Counted from the first letter of the stretch, positions 52,854-61,592 are shown. The stretch is 64,000 bases of DNA from Tenacibaculum sp. 190130A14a (GCF_964048965.1 NZ_OZ040189.1:372001-436000), one strand, 5' to 3'. Made by a program: numbers and translations. The notes: generated by a model not told the origin, from the sequence alone.

Positions 52854-52890
52854 AACCACTGAAAAACAAGGATAAAACCTAGTTTAGATG

Positions 52891-52898
52891 TATATTTG
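52891..52898 (+). promoter_or_regulatory. -7 box of the peptide transcription unit
   Basis: TATATTTG, an exact TAnnTTTG match, 27 bp before the ATG at 52926. Confidence 0.6.
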
Positions 52899-52925
52899 TG
52901 TAGGGGAAATTTTAAAAATCTACAA

Positions 52926-53027
52926 ATGAAAAAAAAGTTACTTAAGGGGATTCAGGACTTTTTAAAGAACATCTTAGCAAAATTATCGGAATTTGGAAAA
53001 GGGGCCAGTTACGCTATTAATCACTAA
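52926..53027 (+). CDS. 33-residue cationic amphipathic peptide
   Basis: Short frame ATG 52926 to TAA 53027. Sequence features: Lys-rich start (MKKKLLKG), then hydrophobic residues at 5, 6, 9, 12, 13, 16, 17, 20 and 23 in helical i/i+3/i+4 spacing with Lys, Asp, Asn and Glu on the other face, net charge about +5, and a short GKGASYAINH end. There is no export leader with double glycine and no cysteine. It has its own operator-like repeats, -7 box and strong terminator, giving a unit of about 200 bp. Phenol-soluble-modulin-like peptide, type I toxin, or a small regulatory RNA with a fortuitous frame are the options. Confidence 0.5.
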   Translation: MKKKLLKGIQDFLKNILAKLSEFGKGASYAINH

Positions 53028-53054
53028 GACCTACGAAAAAATTAAGTTTTGAAG

Positions 53055-53094
53055 AAAAACACCAGCATTTAGGAAAATGCTGGTGTTTTTTTAT
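53055..53094. terminator. Strong bidirectional terminator of the peptide unit and olsF
   Basis: Stem AAACACCAGCATTT/AAATGCTGGTGTTT with loop AGGA and T tracts in both directions. It ends the rightward peptide unit and the leftward gene whose stop is at 53127. Confidence 0.93.
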
Positions 53095-53126
53095 ATCATA
53101 TTTCTAATGTCTTGTTTTATCTACAA

Positions 53127-54941
53127 CTAAACATTGTTGGTTTGTTGTTCAGAGGCTTTTCGTTCGAGCTCTGCTTGGAATTCTTCCATTACAGGTTTCA
53201 CAGTACTTTCTGGTAAATCAACAATTTTAATATACATCAATCCGTCAATAGCATTGTTAAATTTTGGATCTACATTAAAAGAGATAATTCGAGCATTTTG
53301 TTTAATGTACTTTTTTATTAAAACAGGAATACGAAGTGCACCTGGTTCAAGTTCATCAATAACTTTATCAAATTTATTCATATCTGATTGCGTAGAGTCA
53401 AAAATGAAATCTTTATCAGCATCATTTAAACGAACTTTAAACTCTTTCTTAGGATGGATATATTGTGCTAAATAAGGATCGTAATAATGAGATTTCATAA
53501 ACTCAATCATTAACGATTTAGAAAATTCAGAAAACTGATTGCTAATACTTACACCTCCCATTAAATACTTATGCTCTGGGTAGCGTAGAGTTACGTGAAC
53601 AATACCTTTCCAAAGTAAAAATAATGGCATTGGTTTTTGTTGGTATTGTTTGATGATGAAAGCGCGTCCCATTTCAATGGTTTTTTCCATCATGCTATGA
53701 AGCTCAGGCTCTACTCTAAACAATGTTTGAACATAGAAACCATTAATACCATACTTTTTATATATTTCTTTACCTAGTCCCATTCTATAGGCACCAGCAA
53801 CACATTTTTTTTCGTTGTCCCATAAAAATTTATGGTAGTAGTACTTGTCATACTTATCTAAATCAATAGACTTGTTCGTTCCTTCACCTACCTCTCTAAA
53901 GGTAATTTCACGTAAACGTCCTATTTCATGTAAAATATTCGGGATGTCTTTGGCATGTGCAAAGAAGACTTCGTAATTTTTACTTTGTAAGAGTCTCGCA
54001 CCAGATTCACGTAATTTATCTACCTCTTTAGCAAATAACTCAGGATTTCTTTGAGACGTTATATTTTTTGCCTTTTTAGGAATCTTTAAGTTTTGAGTAG
54101 ACAAGATTTTTTGAGGCGTTTTCTCAAAAGGATTCGCCAACATATATGTTTTCTTTCTTAAGAAATGATAAAAATCTGGAATTTCAGAATAGTTGTCTTG
54201 ATCTTTAACAGAAATAGGTTTTCCTATTCTCACTTTAATTACCCTGCTTTTTTGAGAAAGCAATTCAGAAGGTAATTTAGCCGTACGTAGGGTATCACTT
54301 ATTTTTGATAAAAAGTAAAATAACTTACTGTTTTTTGCATGGAAATAAATAGGGATAACCGGAACTTTTGCTTTTTTTATCAAGCGAACTGCTCCTTCTT
54401 CCCACTCTTTATCTACCATAAGTTTTCCGTCTCTGTAGGTAGAAACTTCTCCTGCAGGGAATATACCTAAAGGTTTTCCTTCACGTAAATGCAATAATGC
54501 ATTTTTAATACCAGCTACACTAGATTTTGCGTCCTTATGATTTTCGAACGGGTTTACCGGCATTACATAAGGCTTTAAAGGCTCTATTCTATGAAGTAAA
54601 AAATTAGCGATTATTTTATAGTCTGCCCTGTGTTCAACTAAAAGCTTTAATAATAAAATACCATCTATTCCTCCTAATGGATGATTAGAAATGGTAATAA
54701 AAGGCCCCTCTTTTGGAATACGTTTTAAATCCTCTTCTGGAATTTCAAATTCTATTTGAAATTCATCAAGCAATCCATTTAAAAACGGTAAGTCCTTCTT
54801 ATGCTTATGTTTGTTATATATTTTGTTGGCAGTGGAAATGCGCAAAATCTTCATTAAGAGCCATCCAGAAAACGTTCCAAACGCTCCAAATTTATCAACT
54901 CCAATAGCTTTTGCTATTTCCTTAGGTGTTACTAATCCCAT
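53127..54941 (-). CDS. olsF: Bifunctional ornithine lipid synthase, OlsF-like
   Basis: Fused acyltransferase of 604 residues. The N-terminal half (about 60-290) is a PlsC/OlsA-type lyso-lipid acyltransferase with NHPLGGID (86-93) and GIFPAGEVS; His and Asp are five residues apart here rather than four. The C-terminal half (about 310-540) is an OlsB-type GNAT N-acyltransferase with FREVGEGTNKSIDLDKYD and HKYLMGGVSISNQF. The same order is known for OlsF of Flavobacterium johnsoniae and Serratia, which makes ornithine lipids in two acylation steps. Inner-membrane associated; phosphorus-free lipids are typical of Bacteroidota. A glycine-lipid substrate is an alternative. Confidence 0.82.
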   Translation of the reverse strand: MGLVTPKEIAKAIGVDKFGAFGTFSGWLLMKILRISTANKIYNKHKHKKDLPFLNGLLDEFQIEFEIPEEDLKRIPKEGPFITISNHPLGGIDGILLLKLLVEHRADYKIIANFLLHRIEPLKPYVMPVNPFENHKDAKSSVAGIKNALLHLREGKPLGIFPAGEVSTYRDGKLMVDKEWEEGAVRLIKKAKVPVIPIYFHAKNSKLFYFLSKISDTLRTAKLPSELLSQKSRVIKVRIGKPISVKDQDNYSEIPDFYHFLRKKTYMLANPFEKTPQKILSTQNLKIPKKAKNITSQRNPELFAKEVDKLRESGARLLQSKNYEVFFAHAKDIPNILHEIGRLREITFREVGEGTNKSIDLDKYDKYYYHKFLWDNEKKCVAGAYRMGLGKEIYKKYGINGFYVQTLFRVEPELHSMMEKTIEMGRAFIIKQYQQKPMPLFLLWKGIVHVTLRYPEHKYLMGGVSISNQFSEFSKSLMIEFMKSHYYDPYLAQYIHPKKEFKVRLNDADKDFIFDSTQSDMNKFDKVIDELEPGALRIPVLIKKYIKQNARIISFNVDPKFNNAIDGLMYIKIVDLPESTVKPVMEEFQAELERKASEQQTNNV

Positions 54942-55002
54942 TTAAAGATATCAATTAGACGTAACTGCAAATATAACGGAAATTTGTGAGCTTTAATAGC
55001 TT

Positions 55003-56247
55003 TTATTCTATGACCAACTGAGCGGTCTCCGTATTAATTTGACGAATAATCGATTTCCCCCTTTTTTGTATAGCTTTTATAGCATCATCGTTAAAATGAC
55101 GAATGGTATAAAGCGTCACGTTTCTGTATGATTTGATATTAAAATCTGCTTGTAAATCGTTTAAAAAATCGTCAAACCTGTGATACTTATCTTCAATACA
55201 AACAGAAAAACTTATGGCCGAATTTTGGATAAGATTAACTTTCAATTTGTATTCGTGTAATTTTTTAAAAACATCACTAATGTTATGTTCTACCATAAAT
55301 GAAAAATCCTTTGCAGAAATGGAAACTAAAATTTGGTTTTTCTTTACAATAAAACATGGCACTTCAGGAGTAATTTTTTTTCCTCTACCTACACAAGTTC
55401 CTGTTTTAGAAACATCATCAAAAGAGCGAACAAATAAAGGAATGTTTCGTTGTTCTAATGGCTGAATTGTTTTTGGATGAATTACCGAAGCTCCATAAAA
55501 AGCCATTTCAATAGCTTCTGTATAGGATATTTCTTCTAATAACTCAGTTTCAGTAAATACACGTGGATCAGCATTTAAAACACCGTCTACATCTTTCCAT
55601 ATTGTAACACTATTGGCATTCAAACAATAGGCAAAAATTCCTGCTGTAAAATCAGAACCTTCTCTTCCTAAAGTGGTGGTTTCTGATCCAGAACTCCCCA
55701 GAAATCCTTGGGTAATATTGAGTTGACTAGTATTTACATTTTCTTGAATTAACTTTTGTGTAAGGCTCCAGTTTATTTTAGCTCCTCTATAATTGGCATC
55801 TGTTTTTATAAGTGTTCGTACATCTAACCATTGGTTTGAAATACCTATATCCTCTAGGTAGGCACTTACTATGCTAGTAGATAGCAATTCACCAAAACCT
55901 ACCATTTGATCGTAAACAAAATTGTAATCGTTGGAAGTATTTTTTATCATGAATCCACTTAGTTCACCAAATAAAAAAGTTACTTTCTGATAAATCTCAT
56001 GCTCTTTGTCAAATAATCCATTCATCATGTCTTGATGAAAATCTTCAACAAAGTTCAATGACTCTTTTAAATCATCTTTTTTATAGAAATAACTATTTAC
56101 AATACGTTCAAAAGCATTGGTCATTTTACCCATGGCAGAAATAACTACCAAAACATTTTCAGTACCTTCATGTTGTAATACTCTAGCAACATTTTTTACT
56201 CCATCAGGATCTTTGACAGAAGCCCCTCCAAACTTAAATATTCTCAT
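55003..56247 (-). CDS. Aspartate kinase, monofunctional
   Basis: Kinase of 414 residues from the ATG at 56247, which gives the canonical MRIFKFGGASVKD; the longer frame to 56274 overlaps more of the upstream gene. Amino-acid kinase domain (about 1-275) with GREGSDFTAG and WKDVDGV, then tandem ACT-type regulatory region (about 285-410). It phosphorylates aspartate, the first step to lysine, threonine and methionine. The start overlaps the GNAT gene by 14 bases, so they are co-transcribed. Which end product inhibits it cannot be told. Confidence 0.92.
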   Translation of the reverse strand: MRIFKFGGASVKDPDGVKNVARVLQHEGTENVLVVISAMGKMTNAFERIVNSYFYKKDDLKESLNFVEDFHQDMMNGLFDKEHEIYQKVTFLFGELSGFMIKNTSNDYNFVYDQMVGFGELLSTSIVSAYLEDIGISNQWLDVRTLIKTDANYRGAKINWSLTQKLIQENVNTSQLNITQGFLGSSGSETTTLGREGSDFTAGIFAYCLNANSVTIWKDVDGVLNADPRVFTETELLEEISYTEAIEMAFYGASVIHPKTIQPLEQRNIPLFVRSFDDVSKTGTCVGRGKKITPEVPCFIVKKNQILVSISAKDFSFMVEHNISDVFKKLHEYKLKVNLIQNSAISFSVCIEDKYHRFDDFLNDLQADFNIKSYRNVTLYTIRHFNDDAIKAIQKRGKSIIRQINTETAQLVIE

Positions 56248-56719
56248 TACAAAATTTTGATAAATTGTCTTCACTCATATGGCAAACTCTCCATTCGTCA
56301 TAAACAGTTGCACCGGTGCTTTTATAAAAATCAATAGCGTTTACATTCCAATCTAAAACTTCCCATGCAACTCTTTTAAAATTGTTGTCATATGCATATT
56401 GTAAAACAGCAGCATATAAAGCTTTACCAGCGCCAATTCCTCTTTTAGACTTAGTAACCATTAAATCTTCTAAATGAATGGTTTTACCCTTCCAAGTAGA
56501 GTATCTTTCATAGAATAAAGTCATTCCTGCGATAGATCCATCACTCTCTTCAGCAACAAAGGTTTTAAACTTTGGATTTTCGGAAAAACCATCACGTATC
56601 AAATCTTCAACAGTTATTTTAACCGCATTGGGCTCTTTTTCAAAAACAGCTAATTCCACAATTAAATCATGAATAGCTTGGGCATCTTTCAAGGTGCCTT
56701 TTCGAATGGTAAAACTCAT
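56234..56719 (-). CDS. GNAT N-acetyltransferase, SSAT-like
   Basis: Acetyltransferase of 161 residues from the ATG at 56719 (MSFTIRKGTLKDA). The upstream extension to 56875 is hydrophobic, overlaps the fbp promoter, and is rejected. Acetyl-CoA loop RGIGAGKAL (about 96-104), plus the pattern FEKEPNAVKITVEDL and WEVLDWNVNAIDFYKSTGA, place it near diamine/thialysine acetyltransferases (SSAT family). It would acetylate a small amine in the cytoplasm. It is coupled to the aspartate kinase gene downstream by a 14-base overlap; a metabolic link to lysine-like amines is only a guess. Confidence 0.85.
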   Translation of the reverse strand: MSFTIRKGTLKDAQAIHDLIVELAVFEKEPNAVKITVEDLIRDGFSENPKFKTFVAEESDGSIAGMTLFYERYSTWKGKTIHLEDLMVTKSKRGIGAGKALYAAVLQYAYDNNFKRVAWEVLDWNVNAIDFYKSTGATVYDEWRVCHMSEDNLSKFCNENI

Positions 56720-56834
56720 AATTTGAAATTTTAGGTAAAGATACTTTATAAAATTCTCCAATAAAACAAATGAGAAATTAAAACATATCAATTTTTTTTG
56801 TTGAAAATTTTTAAGTTTTAAACATTCGAAATCG

Positions 56835-56865
56835 TTGTAGTTCCGCAAAAAAGTTGGCATCTTTG
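56835..56865 (+). promoter_or_regulatory. Promoter of fbp (TTG-N20-CATCTTTG)
   Basis: -33 TTG at 56835-56837 and a near-consensus -7 CATCTTTG at 56858-56865, 20 bp apart as expected for the Bacteroidota primary sigma factor, 21 bp before the chosen ATG at 56887. Confidence 0.55.
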
Positions 56866-56886
56866 TACACAACACAAAAATTTAAC

Positions 56887-57921
56887 ATGAATAACAAGCA
56901 CACCACTCTTGGAGAGTTTATTATAGGTAACCAAAAGGACTTTAAATATTCTTCAGGAGAACTATCTCGTTTAATTAATTCTATTCGTTTAGCGGCTAAA
57001 GTAGTAAACCATGAAATTAGAAAAGCTGGTTTAGTTGATATTACAGGAGCAGCTGGTGATATCAATGTACAAGGAGAAGCACAGCAAAAACTTGATGTTT
57101 TAGCAAACGATTTGTTTAAACAAACATTAATTAACCGTGAAATTGTTTGTGGTATAGCGAGTGAAGAAGAGGATGATTTCGTAGTAGTTGAAGGGAAGAA
57201 TAAAACAAATGACAATAAGTATGTTTTATTAATGGATCCGTTAGATGGTTCTTCAAATATTGATGTAAATGTGTCAGTGGGAACTATTTTCTCTATTTAT
57301 AGAAGAGTATCTCCCGTAGGAACCCCAGTTACAAAAGAAGATTTCTTACAGAAAGGAAGTGAGCAAGTTGCGGCAGGATATGTTGCGTATGGTACTTCTA
57401 CCATGTTAGTTTTTACAACAGGAAATGGTGTTAATGGATTTACTTTGAATCCAGCAATTGGTACTTTTTACTTATCACATCCTAATATGCAATACCCTGA
57501 AATCGGAAAAATTTATTCTGTAAGTGAAGGGTATTTTACACATTTTCAGGAAGGTATGAAACGCTTTTTAGTACATTGTAAAGAATTGAATGAGGCAGAT
57601 AACAGACCATATACAGCGCGTTATATTGGTTCACTAGTTTCAGATTTTCATAGAAATATGATCAAAGGAGGGGTGTATATTTATCCTGCTACAGAAATAA
57701 CACCAAAAGGAAAGTTACGTTTATTATATGAATGTAATCCAATGGCATTTATTTGTGAGCAAGCAGGAGGGAAGGCCTCTGATGGTTTTACAAGAATAAT
57801 GGATATTAAACCTACCGAGCTTCATCAACGTGTTCCATTTTACTGTGGAAGTATTCAATTAGTTGAAAAAGCAGAAGCATTTATGAAAGAGTTTTCATCA
57901 GATGAGAAACCGGAATATTAA
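56887..57921 (+). CDS. fbp: Class I fructose-1,6-bisphosphatase
   Basis: Gluconeogenic phosphatase of 344 residues, normal length for class I FBPase. Metal-binding motif [15 protein letters not shown] (about 105-119), substrate-binding [13 protein letters not shown], and [24 protein letters not shown] near the C-terminus are all present. ATG 56887 is chosen because a promoter lies just upstream; the frame extends to a TTG at 56854 inside that promoter. Cytoplasmic. Followed by its own terminator. Confidence 0.96.
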   Translation: MNNKHTTLGEFIIGNQKDFKYSSGELSRLINSIRLAAKVVNHEIRKAGLVDITGAAGDINVQGEAQQKLDVLANDLFKQTLINREIVCGIASEEEDDFVVVEGKNKTNDNKYVLLMDPLDGSSNIDVNVSVGTIFSIYRRVSPVGTPVTKEDFLQKGSEQVAAGYVAYGTSTMLVFTTGNGVNGFTLNPAIGTFYLSHPNMQYPEIGKIYSVSEGYFTHFQEGMKRFLVHCKELNEADNRPYTARYIGSLVSDFHRNMIKGGVYIYPATEITPKGKLRLLYECNPMAFICEQAGGKASDGFTRIMDIKPTELHQRVPFYCGSIQLVEKAEAFMKEFSSDEKPEY

Positions 57922-57955
57922 AGAATAAGTATTCTTTATACTGAAATAAAATTTG

Positions 57956-57989
57956 AATAAGGCAAACAGTTGTTTGCCTTATTTTTTTA
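57956..57989 (+). terminator. Intrinsic terminator of fbp
   Basis: Stem AATAAGGCAAACA/TGTTTGCCTTATT with a minimal loop and a run of seven T. Confidence 0.92.
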
Positions 57990-58044
57990 GAGTAAATTTA
58001 CACTTGTAAAAACGAAAAATTAATCAAATAAAAATCAAATAATT

Positions 58045-58653
58045 ATGGCTTTTGAATTACCAGAATTAGGATATGCATACGATGCATTAGAACCACATAT
58101 AGATGCTAGAACTATGGAAATTCACCATAGCAAACACCATAATGGATATACAACTAAATTAAATGGAGCAATTGCTGGAACTGATTTAGAAGGAAAGTCT
58201 ATTGAAGATATTTTAACAAACTTAGATATGAGCAACGGAGCTGTTCGTAATAATGGAGGTGGATTCTATAACCACTCATTATTTTGGACAGTTATGAACC
58301 CAGAAGATAGAGGATATTTATCAGGAGAATTAAAAGATGCTATTGAAGCTGAATTTGGTTCTAAAGAAGCATTTATCGATGCTTTTTCTAAAGCAGCTGC
58401 TACACAGTTTGGATCTGGATGGGCATGGTTATGTGTGCACAAAGGAGGAAAAGTTGAAGTATGTTCTACTCCAAACCAAGATAACCCATTAATGCCAGGT
58501 GTTTCTTGTGGAGGTACTCCAATTTTAGGATTAGATGTTTGGGAGCATGCATACTATTTAAACTACCAAAACCGTCGTCCAGATTATATTGATGCTTTCT
58601 TCAAGGTAATTAACTGGAATGAAGTTGAAAGAAGATATGCAGAAGCTAAGTAA
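58045..58653 (+). CDS. Fe/Mn superoxide dismutase
   Basis: Enzyme of 202 residues that converts superoxide to oxygen and peroxide. Metal ligands by pattern: His27, His77 (NHSLFW), Asp164 and His168 (DVWEHAYY). The C-terminal [19 protein letters not shown] is standard. No signal peptide, so cytoplasmic. Whether iron or manganese is used cannot be decided reliably from motifs; the closest features are of the Bacteroidota Fe/Mn (cambialistic) group. TAAATTTA lies about 50 bp before the ATG as a weak -7 candidate. Confidence 0.94.
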   Translation: MAFELPELGYAYDALEPHIDARTMEIHHSKHHNGYTTKLNGAIAGTDLEGKSIEDILTNLDMSNGAVRNNGGGFYNHSLFWTVMNPEDRGYLSGELKDAIEAEFGSKEAFIDAFSKAAATQFGSGWAWLCVHKGGKVEVCSTPNQDNPLMPGVSCGGTPILGLDVWEHAYYLNYQNRRPDYIDAFFKVINWNEVERRYAEAK

Positions 58654-58677
58654 TTAGTGTTTGTATAAAGAATAAAT

Positions 58678-58704
58678 AAAACCCGCTTTAGAGCGGGTTT
58701 TTTT
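58678..58704. terminator. Intrinsic terminator between sod and the thioesterase gene
   Basis: Stem AAACCCGCT/AGCGGGTTT with loop TTAG and a run of T; placed between converging genes, best oriented for sod. Confidence 0.92.
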
Positions 58705-58707
58705 ATA

Positions 58708-59190
58708 CTATACTTTTTGTAATCGTAAACCTTGTACTCGTTGTTCAAAACTATCTTCTTCTACAGGAAGAATTACGCTATCAAATAACTCTAGTAAATC
58801 ATCAGAATGTTTTTCAGAAGTTAATTGACGTAAGTTAAAATATACAAAAGAGCTCCATAAAACAGCTTTTAATTCTGTTTTAGTTTCATTCCACATGCGA
58901 ATTTCAACCAATAAATTTTTGCTGCCATATTTAATTAATTGAGAATCGATTGTAACTGTTTCCATTAATGTTGCTGGTTTTAAATAAGCAATTTGATGAG
59001 AGCCTACTACCCAACTTTTACCGTTGTTTTTTCCATGTGCATAAATGTCTAAATTGTAGTTAGCAATAAGTTGATCTTCTCTTGCATTAATTAAATAATT
59101 GAAGTAAGAAGCATTGTTTAAATGGTTAAAAGGATCACAATCTTGAAATCTTATTTTTGTTCTGCTTTCTAGAATTTTTGGTAGTTCCAT
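58708..59190 (-). CDS. Acyl-CoA thioesterase, hotdog fold
   Basis: Protein of 160 residues of the 4-hydroxybenzoyl-CoA thioesterase-like hotdog superfamily. The motif FQDCDPFNHLNNASYFNYL (15-33) supplies the acidic residue (Asp17/Asp19) and the hotdog helix start; the rest is a beta-sheet layer (LMETVTIDSQLIKYG, then KAVLWSSFVYFNL). Likely hydrolyses acyl-CoA or acyl-ACP. A perfect operator palindrome lies 18-35 bp before its ATG, and the TetR gene is just upstream on the same strand, so it is a probable target of that regulator. Confidence 0.85.
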   Translation of the reverse strand: MELPKILESRTKIRFQDCDPFNHLNNASYFNYLINAREDQLIANYNLDIYAHGKNNGKSWVVGSHQIAYLKPATLMETVTIDSQLIKYGSKNLLVEIRMWNETKTELKAVLWSSFVYFNLRQLTSEKHSDDLLELFDSVILPVEEDSFEQRVQGLRLQKV

Positions 59191-59207
59191 AGTGTAAAGT
59201 TTAATTA

Positions 59208-59225
59208 ATATACCGATTGGTATAT
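59208..59225. promoter_or_regulatory. TetR-type operator before the thioesterase gene
   Basis: Perfect palindrome with 7-bp arms ATATACC and GGTATAT around GATT, 18-35 bp before the thioesterase ATG. The 14-bp core ATACCGATTGGTAT is repeated, in opposite orientation, before the TetR gene. Confidence 0.75.
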
Positions 59226-59242
59226 TTTTGGTTAAAAAAATA

Positions 59243-59836
59243 TTATTGTTCTAATTCTTGTTTTATAATGTGTTTCATTGTTTGTGCTAGATCGATAAGG
59301 TAGCTATCATCTTTCATAATATACGACATATACACTGCGCCTTCTATCATATAAAAGAAACGTTTGGCATACAGCTCACCGTCTATAGTTGATTTTATTT
59401 CTTTCGACTTTTGCCCCATTTTTATTAAAAAAGAAAATTGTTCTAAGATTCTGGAATTATAAGAGCGAACTAAATTAGCAATAGCCGTATTCTGATTGTT
59501 AGAATCTACACCTATATTTAAAATTGGGCATCCACCAAATTGTTGACTATACCTATAATATGCTTTATAAAACGTAGCTACGTTGTGTAGCATAGCTAAA
59601 GGTGTTACTCCTTTATTTATATGTTGGTTTAAATCTTTTAGAACTTTTCTAACTGAAAAACGAAAAGCTTCAATGGCTAACTCTTCTTTATTTTCAAAAT
59701 GTCCGTAAATAGCACCTTTTGTCAAACCTGTTGCTTGAGTAATCTTAGATAAACTCATTGCAGAATACCCATTTTTATTAAAAATAGGAGCAACAGTTTC
59801 AATGATATGTGCTTTTGTTTTTGCTGATTTAGACAT
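59243..59836 (-). CDS. TetR/AcrR family transcriptional regulator
   Basis: Regulator of 197 residues: N-terminal helix-turn-helix (about 7-55) with FNKNGYSAMSLSKITQATGLT and GAIYGHFENKEELAIEAF, followed by an all-helical ligand-binding domain. It is read toward the thioesterase, 52 bp between, and that gap contains a copy of the operator also found at its own promoter. Autorepression plus control of the thioesterase is the simple reading, with an acyl-CoA or lipid-like effector as a guess. TATCTTTA (59855-59862) is a near -7 box on the leftward strand. Confidence 0.9.
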   Translation of the reverse strand: MSKSAKTKAHIIETVAPIFNKNGYSAMSLSKITQATGLTKGAIYGHFENKEELAIEAFRFSVRKVLKDLNQHINKGVTPLAMLHNVATFYKAYYRYSQQFGGCPILNIGVDSNNQNTAIANLVRSYNSRILEQFSFLIKMGQKSKEIKSTIDGELYAKRFFYMIEGAVYMSYIMKDDSYLIDLAQTMKHIIKQELEQ

Positions 59837-59870
59837 TTATCATGTATTTCGAGGTAAAGATATAAAAAAT

Positions 59871-59884
59871 ATACCAATCGGTAT
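59871..59884. promoter_or_regulatory. TetR-type operator before its own gene
   Basis: ATACCAATCGGTAT, the reverse complement of the core of the site at 59208-59225, 35-48 bp before the TetR ATG and just upstream of its near -7 box, so binding would block the -33 region. Confidence 0.75.
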
Positions 59885-59895
59885 TTTTTAATATC

Positions 59896-59926
59896 AAAAA
59901 AAAGCCCCGAAATTAAAATGGGGCTT
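59896..59926 (-). terminator. Intrinsic terminator after the cystathionine synthase gene
   Basis: Stem AAGCCCC/GGGGCTT with an 11-base loop, followed by a run of T on the leftward strand, just past the stop at 59930. Confidence 0.8.
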
Positions 59927-59929
59927 CTA

Positions 59930-61078
59930 TTATGCTTTTAATGCTTGCTCTAAATCTTTTAATAAGTCGTCAATATCTTCAATTCCAATACTTAAACGAA
60001 TTAGTGAATCGGTAATTCCAATTTTTAAGCGTTCTGCTTCTGGAATTGATCCATGCGACATTGAAACCGGGTGGTTAGCTAAACTTTCTACTCCTCCGAG
60101 TGATTCAGCAAGCGTAAAGACGTTGATATTTTCTAAAAATTTAAAAGCAGCCTCCCTACTTTCATCCTTCAATTTAAAAGAAACCATTCCTCCGAAATCG
60201 TCCATTTGTTTCTTGGCAATTTCATGATTAGGATGATCTTCAAACCCTGGGAAATATACAGTTTTTACTTTAGGGTGATCTTTTAAGAAATTAGCAACAG
60301 CTTTTCCATTTTCACAATGACGTTGCATTCGAACGTGTAAAGTTTTAATCCCTCTTAAGGCTAAAAAACTATCCATTGGACCTGCTATTGCACCAGCCGC
60401 AAATTGAATAAAATGTAAATCTTTGGCAAGTGTGGCCTCTTTTACAATAAGTGCCCCCATGATTAGATCAGAATGACCGCCTAAATACTTTGTAGCAGAA
60501 TGCATTACAATATCTACACCTAAGTCTAATGGTCGTTGTAAGTAAGGAGTAGCAAAAGTATTATCAACAGCCACGAGTATTTCAGGATTTATTCTTTTTA
60601 CAGCAGAAGTAATTCCTTCAATGTCTGCAATCTTCATGAGTGGATTGGTAGGCGTTTCTAACCAAATTAGTTTAGTGTTGTCTGAAATAGCATTGGTTAT
60701 ATTGGAAACAACATCAGCATCAACATAAGTGAATTGTAACTCATATTTTTCAAATAGTTGGGTAAACAATCGGTATGTGCCCCCATAAATATCATCCCCT
60801 GTAATTACTTCATCTCCTGGTTTTAGTAATCGCAGTATGGCATCAATGGCTGCTAAACCAGATGAAAACGCAAAACCATGGGTTCCATTTTCTATGGCAG
60901 CAAAAGAATCTTCTAAGGCAGTTCTGGTAGGGTTGCTTCCTCTTGAATAAGCGTAACCTTTATGAATTCCTGGACTTACTTGTGCATAGGTAGAAGTTTG
61001 GAAAATAGGAGGCATTACAGAGCCTGTTGCTTCTTCATGTTTTTGTCCTCCATGAATGGTTTTGGTATTGAATTTCAT
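59930..61078 (-). CDS. Cystathionine gamma-synthase/lyase family PLP enzyme
   Basis: Enzyme of 382 residues of the Cys/Met metabolism PLP family. PLP-binding Lys197 in SATKYLGGHSD, the YSRGSNPTR phosphate-binding segment (44-52), and GLAAIDAILRLL are all typical. It could form cystathionine from an O-acylhomoserine and cysteine, or cleave it; sequence patterns in this family do not separate the two reliably. It follows the DinB gene by 18 bp. With the aspartate kinase at 55003 it fits methionine synthesis. Confidence 0.9.
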   Translation of the reverse strand: MKFNTKTIHGGQKHEEATGSVMPPIFQTSTYAQVSPGIHKGYAYSRGSNPTRTALEDSFAAIENGTHGFAFSSGLAAIDAILRLLKPGDEVITGDDIYGGTYRLFTQLFEKYELQFTYVDADVVSNITNAISDNTKLIWLETPTNPLMKIADIEGITSAVKRINPEILVAVDNTFATPYLQRPLDLGVDIVMHSATKYLGGHSDLIMGALIVKEATLAKDLHFIQFAAGAIAGPMDSFLALRGIKTLHVRMQRHCENGKAVANFLKDHPKVKTVYFPGFEDHPNHEIAKKQMDDFGGMVSFKLKDESREAAFKFLENINVFTLAESLGGVESLANHPVSMSHGSIPEAERLKIGITDSLIRLSIGIEDIDDLLKDLEQALKA

Positions 61079-61096
61079 CTACTGTGTTTTTAATTG

Positions 61097-61552
61097 TTAT
61101 ACCAATTTCACCAAAGCCATAATGATTCCTAAGTGAATTCCTTCATGTAAATTGTTAAAAGCAACGGCTCTTTCAATGGAAGTTAATTCAAATCCCATGC
61201 TTGTCATGTATGGAGTATATTCAGTAAAAATACCAGCTTCAAAATCTTCTTTCAAAGTATCAGGTAATCCCATTAATAACTCTTTAACTTCTTCCCATTC
61301 TTCTTCTGTAAAATCTTCTGAAGGAGCAGTACCTTTTCTATATTTTTCGATTAAATCATCAGGTACTAAACATTGGTTACCTGATAATTTATAATGTAAT
61401 AATTGCTGTGTAACTACTAAGTGAGCTACATTCCATGCAATGTTGTTTTTAAAACCTTCTGGAGTTATATGAAGTTGTTCAAGGGTTAAACCTTCAATTT
61501 TTTTTAGAACAATTTCTCTAGATTTTTTTAAAACCTCAAATTCTGTATTCAT
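61097..61552 (-). CDS. DinB-family four-helix protein
   Basis: Protein of 151 residues with the DinB/YfiT four-helix-bundle pattern: NIAWNVAHLVVTQQ (helix 2, His44) and NNLHEGIHLGIIMAL (last helix, His at about 136 and 140), the three histidines that would hold a metal. Members include bacillithiol transferases and many of unknown role. First gene of a two-gene unit with the cystathionine synthase, 18 bp apart. A consensus -7 box (TATCTTTG) lies 23-30 bp before the ATG. Confidence 0.83.
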   Translation of the reverse strand: MNTEFEVLKKSREIVLKKIEGLTLEQLHITPEGFKNNIAWNVAHLVVTQQLLHYKLSGNQCLVPDDLIEKYRKGTAPSEDFTEEEWEEVKELLMGLPDTLKEDFEAGIFTEYTPYMTSMGFELTSIERAVAFNNLHEGIHLGIIMALVKLV

Positions 61553-61574
61553 TTTCTGATTATTTTAGCGATAT

Positions 61575-61582
61575 CAAAGATA
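61575..61582 (-). promoter_or_regulatory. -7 box for the DinB gene
   Basis: TATCTTTG on the leftward strand, 23-30 bp before the ATG at 61552, within the 40-bp divergent region. Confidence 0.5.
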
Positions 61583-61592
61583 CTTATTTAAC

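Noticed and set aside
56720..56875. Extension of the GNAT gene to 56875
   Set aside because: It covers the fbp promoter on the other strand and adds a hydrophobic segment foreign to the family; ATG 56719 is preferred.
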